This document shows, in pieces, positions 8,501 through 9,865 of a stretch of DNA of 9,865 bases. A model generated the notes under the pieces. That model worked only from the letters and a program-made list of their open reading frames with translations, made no database searches and was not told where the DNA came from. Within the stretch, counting starts at the first letter, position 1; each line of letters begins with the position of its first letter. The position numbers and the translations under genes were made by a program. Source of the DNA: Bacteroidota bacterium (GTDB lineage Bacteria; Bacteroidota; Bacteroidia; Flavobacteriales_D; Crocinitomicaceae); NCBI GenBank assembly GCA_006226555.1, contig SBGS01000037.1:1-9865 (forward strand), written 5' to 3'.

Positions 8501-9363
8501 ATCAATTCGATGTGATCCTGCTCCAAAACTGTTTCACGATCCAAAAGAACTTCATTTCTTTCGATCGAAACAACCTCACCTGTATCTTCATCAACGAAAT
8601 CTTCAACCCATGTTTTCAAAACACGTGCAGCAAGCTTTCTACCTGTTGCATTTTTAAGGTTTGCTTTTGTTGTCTTAATTTCTTCCGCAAGTCCGAATAG
8701 ATCAAGAATGTCCTTATCTGATTCATAACCGATTGCACGGAAAAGAGTTGTTACAGGTAATTTCTTTTTACGATCGATGTACGCATACATCACATTATTG
8801 ATGTCTGTCGCAAATTCGATCCATGATCCTTTAAAAGGAATCACACGACCAGAATACAATTTAGTACCGTTCGCGTGACGACTTTGTCCAAAGAATACAC
8901 CCGGTGAACGGTGCAACTGAGAGACAATTACTCTTTCAGCTCCGTTTACTACGAATGATCCCTTCGGAGTCATATAAGGAATTGTACCTAAATAAACGTC
9001 CTGCACGATAGTCTCAAAGTCTTCGTGCTCAGGATCTGTACAGTACAATTTTAATTTCGCCTTTAATGGAACACTATACGTCAATCCACGATCGATACAC
9101 TCTTCAATAGTATATCTCGGTGGATCAATAAAGTAATCCAAGAACTCCAATACGAATTGATTTCTTGTATCCGTAATTGGGAAATTTTCTGCGAAGACTT
9201 TATAGAGTCCTTCGCTCTCTCTATTTTCAGGAGTGGTCTCCAATTGGAAAAATTCCTGAAAGGATTTTAACTGAATATCCAAAAAGTCAGGATACTCTAA
9301 TTGACTTTTGCTTGACGCAAAATTCACTCTTCGGGAAGTATTGTTTGATGTTGCCAAGGCCAA
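5545..9363 (-). CDS. rpoB: DNA-directed RNA polymerase subunit beta (TTG start)
   Basis: The beta subunit of RNA polymerase binds the incoming NTP and the RNA-DNA hybrid and is the rifampicin target. The product has 1272 aa, the usual Bacteroidota length. Landmarks: the N-terminal R-V-N-F-A-S segment (12-17), the rifampicin region from [20 protein letters not shown] (473-492) to [10 protein letters not shown] (493-502), [13 protein letters not shown] (524-536), [14 protein letters not shown] in the active-site region, [12 protein letters not shown] with K1051 and K1059 (E. coli K1065 and K1073), and the [20 protein letters not shown] clamp-contact motif near the C-terminus. Start choice: an in-frame TAA at 9370-9372 blocks any start upstream of 9369, and the first Met in frame is residue 131, inside a conserved region. 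The start must therefore be TTG 9363 or TTG 9357 (in TTG GCC TTG GCA), or less likely GTG at residue 13. TTG 9363 best matches family length. Residue 524 is Thr where E. coli has P560. The gene lies between rplL and rpoC in the same orientation. Confidence 0.97.
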   Translation of the reverse strand: [1272 protein letters not shown]

Positions 9364-9370
9364 ACGTTTT

Positions 9371-9400
9371 TAAGTGAAAAAAAAGCACTAGTGGCACTTA
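9371..9400 (-). promoter_or_regulatory. Possible hairpin in the rpoB leader, just upstream of the TTG start
   Basis: TAAGTG (9371-9376) and CACTTA (9395-9400) are perfect 6-bp inverted arms around an 18-base loop, and the arm nearest rpoB ends 7 bases before TTG 9363. The loop holds the palindrome CACTAGTG (9386-9393) and, on the sense strand, a run of eight U. An alternative pairing, AGTG-G-CACT at 9390-9398, competes with it. Such a fold could influence ribosome access to rpoB. The stem is short and the loop long, so stability is doubtful; this is inference from symmetry only. Confidence 0.3.
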
Positions 9401-9405
9401 CGTCC

Positions 9406-9447
9406 AAAAACAGGAATAGGCATCCGCCTGAGGCGGACACCTTTCCT
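9406..9447 (-). terminator. Attenuator-like hairpin plus U-tract between rplL and rpoB
   Basis: The core is a perfect palindrome, TCCGCC-TGA-GGCGGA, at 9423-9437. Outside it, AGG (9418-9420) pairs with CCT (9440-9442), and AGGAA (9412-9416) pairs with TTCCT (9443-9447), leaving one bulged base at 9417. The two positions between core and outer stem are CA/CA mismatches on the plus strand, but on the minus-strand RNA they are UG facing UG, giving tandem G-U wobbles. The stem is therefore continuous (16 pairs, one bulge) only in the rpoB sense direction. It is followed by G and five U (9406-9410). This has the form of a weak intrinsic terminator. The E. coli rplL-rpoB spacer carries a partial terminator and an RNase III site, so an analogous role is plausible but inferred. 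A dispersed GC-rich palindrome is the alternative. Confidence 0.55.
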
Positions 9448-9465
9448 TAATTTAAAGTATAAAGA

Positions 9466-9843
9466 TTACTTGATCTCAACTTGAGCTCCAGCCTCTTCAA
9501 GAGATTTCTTAAGACCTTCTGCTTCGTCTTTAGAAACACCTTCTTTCAATGTTGCAGGCGCTCCGTCAACCATATCTTTAGCTTCTTTCAAACCAGCTCC
9601 AGTCAATTCTTTTACTAGTTTTACTACAGCAAGTTTAGATGCTCCTGCGTCTTTCAAGATTACATCAAACTCAGTTTTCTCAGCAGCAGCTTCACCACCA
9701 CCAGCAGCACCAGCAGCAGCAACTGCAACAGCAGCAGCAGCAGGCTCGATACCGTACTCTTCTTTAAGAATGTTTGCTAATTCGTTAACTTCTTTTACTG
9801 TCAAGTTAACTAGAGCTTCCGCCATTTCTTTCAAATCAGCCAT
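9466..9843 (-). CDS. rplL: 50S ribosomal protein L7/L12
   Basis: L7/L12 dimers form the flexible ribosomal stalk that recruits and activates the GTPase factors EF-Tu, EF-G, IF2 and RF3. The product is 125 aa, a normal length. The N-terminal dimerisation and L10-binding helices cover about residues 1-31. A low-complexity Ala/Gly hinge covers about 34-54, encoded by GCA/GCT-type repeats on the sense strand. The globular C-terminal domain (about 56-125) carries the factor-binding face K70, V74, K75, K78 and the LKEAKD helix with K89, equivalent to E. coli K65, I69, K70, R73 and K84. The start is ATG 9843, with M-A-D-L-K typical of the family; the leader has A at -3, -6 and -12 and no Shine-Dalgarno. 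rpoB follows after a 102-base structured spacer. rplJ, for L10, is expected upstream beyond the window edge. Confidence 0.97.
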   Translation of the reverse strand: MADLKEMAEALVNLTVKEVNELANILKEEYGIEPAAAAVAVAAAGAAGGGEAAAEKTEFDVILKDAGASKLAVVKLVKELTGAGLKEAKDMVDGAPATLKEGVSKDEAEGLKKSLEEAGAQVEIK

Positions 9844-9865
9844 TTTTATTAAATTTAAATAGGTT
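9844..9865 (-). promoter_or_regulatory. A-rich, Shine-Dalgarno-free rplL leader
   Basis: The 22 bases before the rplL ATG are almost entirely A and T on the sense strand (ending TTTAATAAAA) and contain no GGAGG-like sequence. Adenines fall at -3, -6, -12 and -13, the pattern reported for highly translated genes in Flavobacterium, whose ribosomes make little use of Shine-Dalgarno pairing. The TTAAATTTAA palindrome at 9849-9858 is probably a by-product of the base composition. Whether the rplJ stop codon lies in this stretch cannot be decided from the window. Confidence 0.5.

Noticed and set aside
9685..9750. GCA-type triplet repeats as a possible microsatellite
   Set aside because: They encode the normal Ala/Gly-rich hinge of L7/L12, and hinge length is typical.

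Overview
This is an ordinary core-genome segment of a Bacteroidota bacterium, most likely of the order Flavobacteriales. It carries the distal end of the ribosomal-protein/RNA-polymerase operon on the minus strand: rplL, then rpoB, then rpoC. The taxonomic call rests on RpoB and RpoC length and wording, on a DUF3467 gene directly after rpoC, on a convergent gene resembling the tail of Bacteroidota M23 peptidases, and on A-rich leaders without Shine-Dalgarno sequences. It was made from recalled family sequences, not from a search.

Layout from left to right: (1) 2-772 (+), the 3' part of a secreted-type protein with beta-rich repeats, probably the C-terminal region of an M23 peptidase family protein whose catalytic domain would lie left of the window. 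(2) 773-1084 (-), a 103-residue DUF3467 protein whose stop codon directly abuts the stop codon of gene 1. (3) 1085-1217, a spacer holding a strong intrinsic terminator for rpoC and a small perfect inverted repeat. (4) 1218-5510 (-), rpoC, complete, 1430 aa. (5) 5511-5544, a short spacer. (6) 5545-9363 (-), rpoB, complete, 1272 aa, with no usable ATG start. (7) 9364-9465, a structured spacer with an attenuator-like hairpin and a second possible hairpin next to the rpoB start. (8) 9466-9843 (-), rplL, complete, 125 aa. (9) 9844-9865, the AT-rich rplL leader. rplJ would be expected just beyond the right edge.

Transcription of the main block runs right to left. L7/L12 serves the ribosomal stalk; beta and beta' together form the RNA polymerase active centre. 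The sequence suggests two control points: an imperfect hairpin plus U-tract between rplL and rpoB, which could lower polymerase subunit transcripts relative to ribosomal protein transcripts, and a strong terminator after rpoC. DUF3467 lies beyond that terminator, so it needs either its own promoter or readthrough.

I found no new multi-gene system, mobile element, CRISPR array or RNA gene. The observations most worth checking are the non-ATG start of rpoB, the rplL-rpoB hairpin, and the zero-base convergent junction at 772/773.
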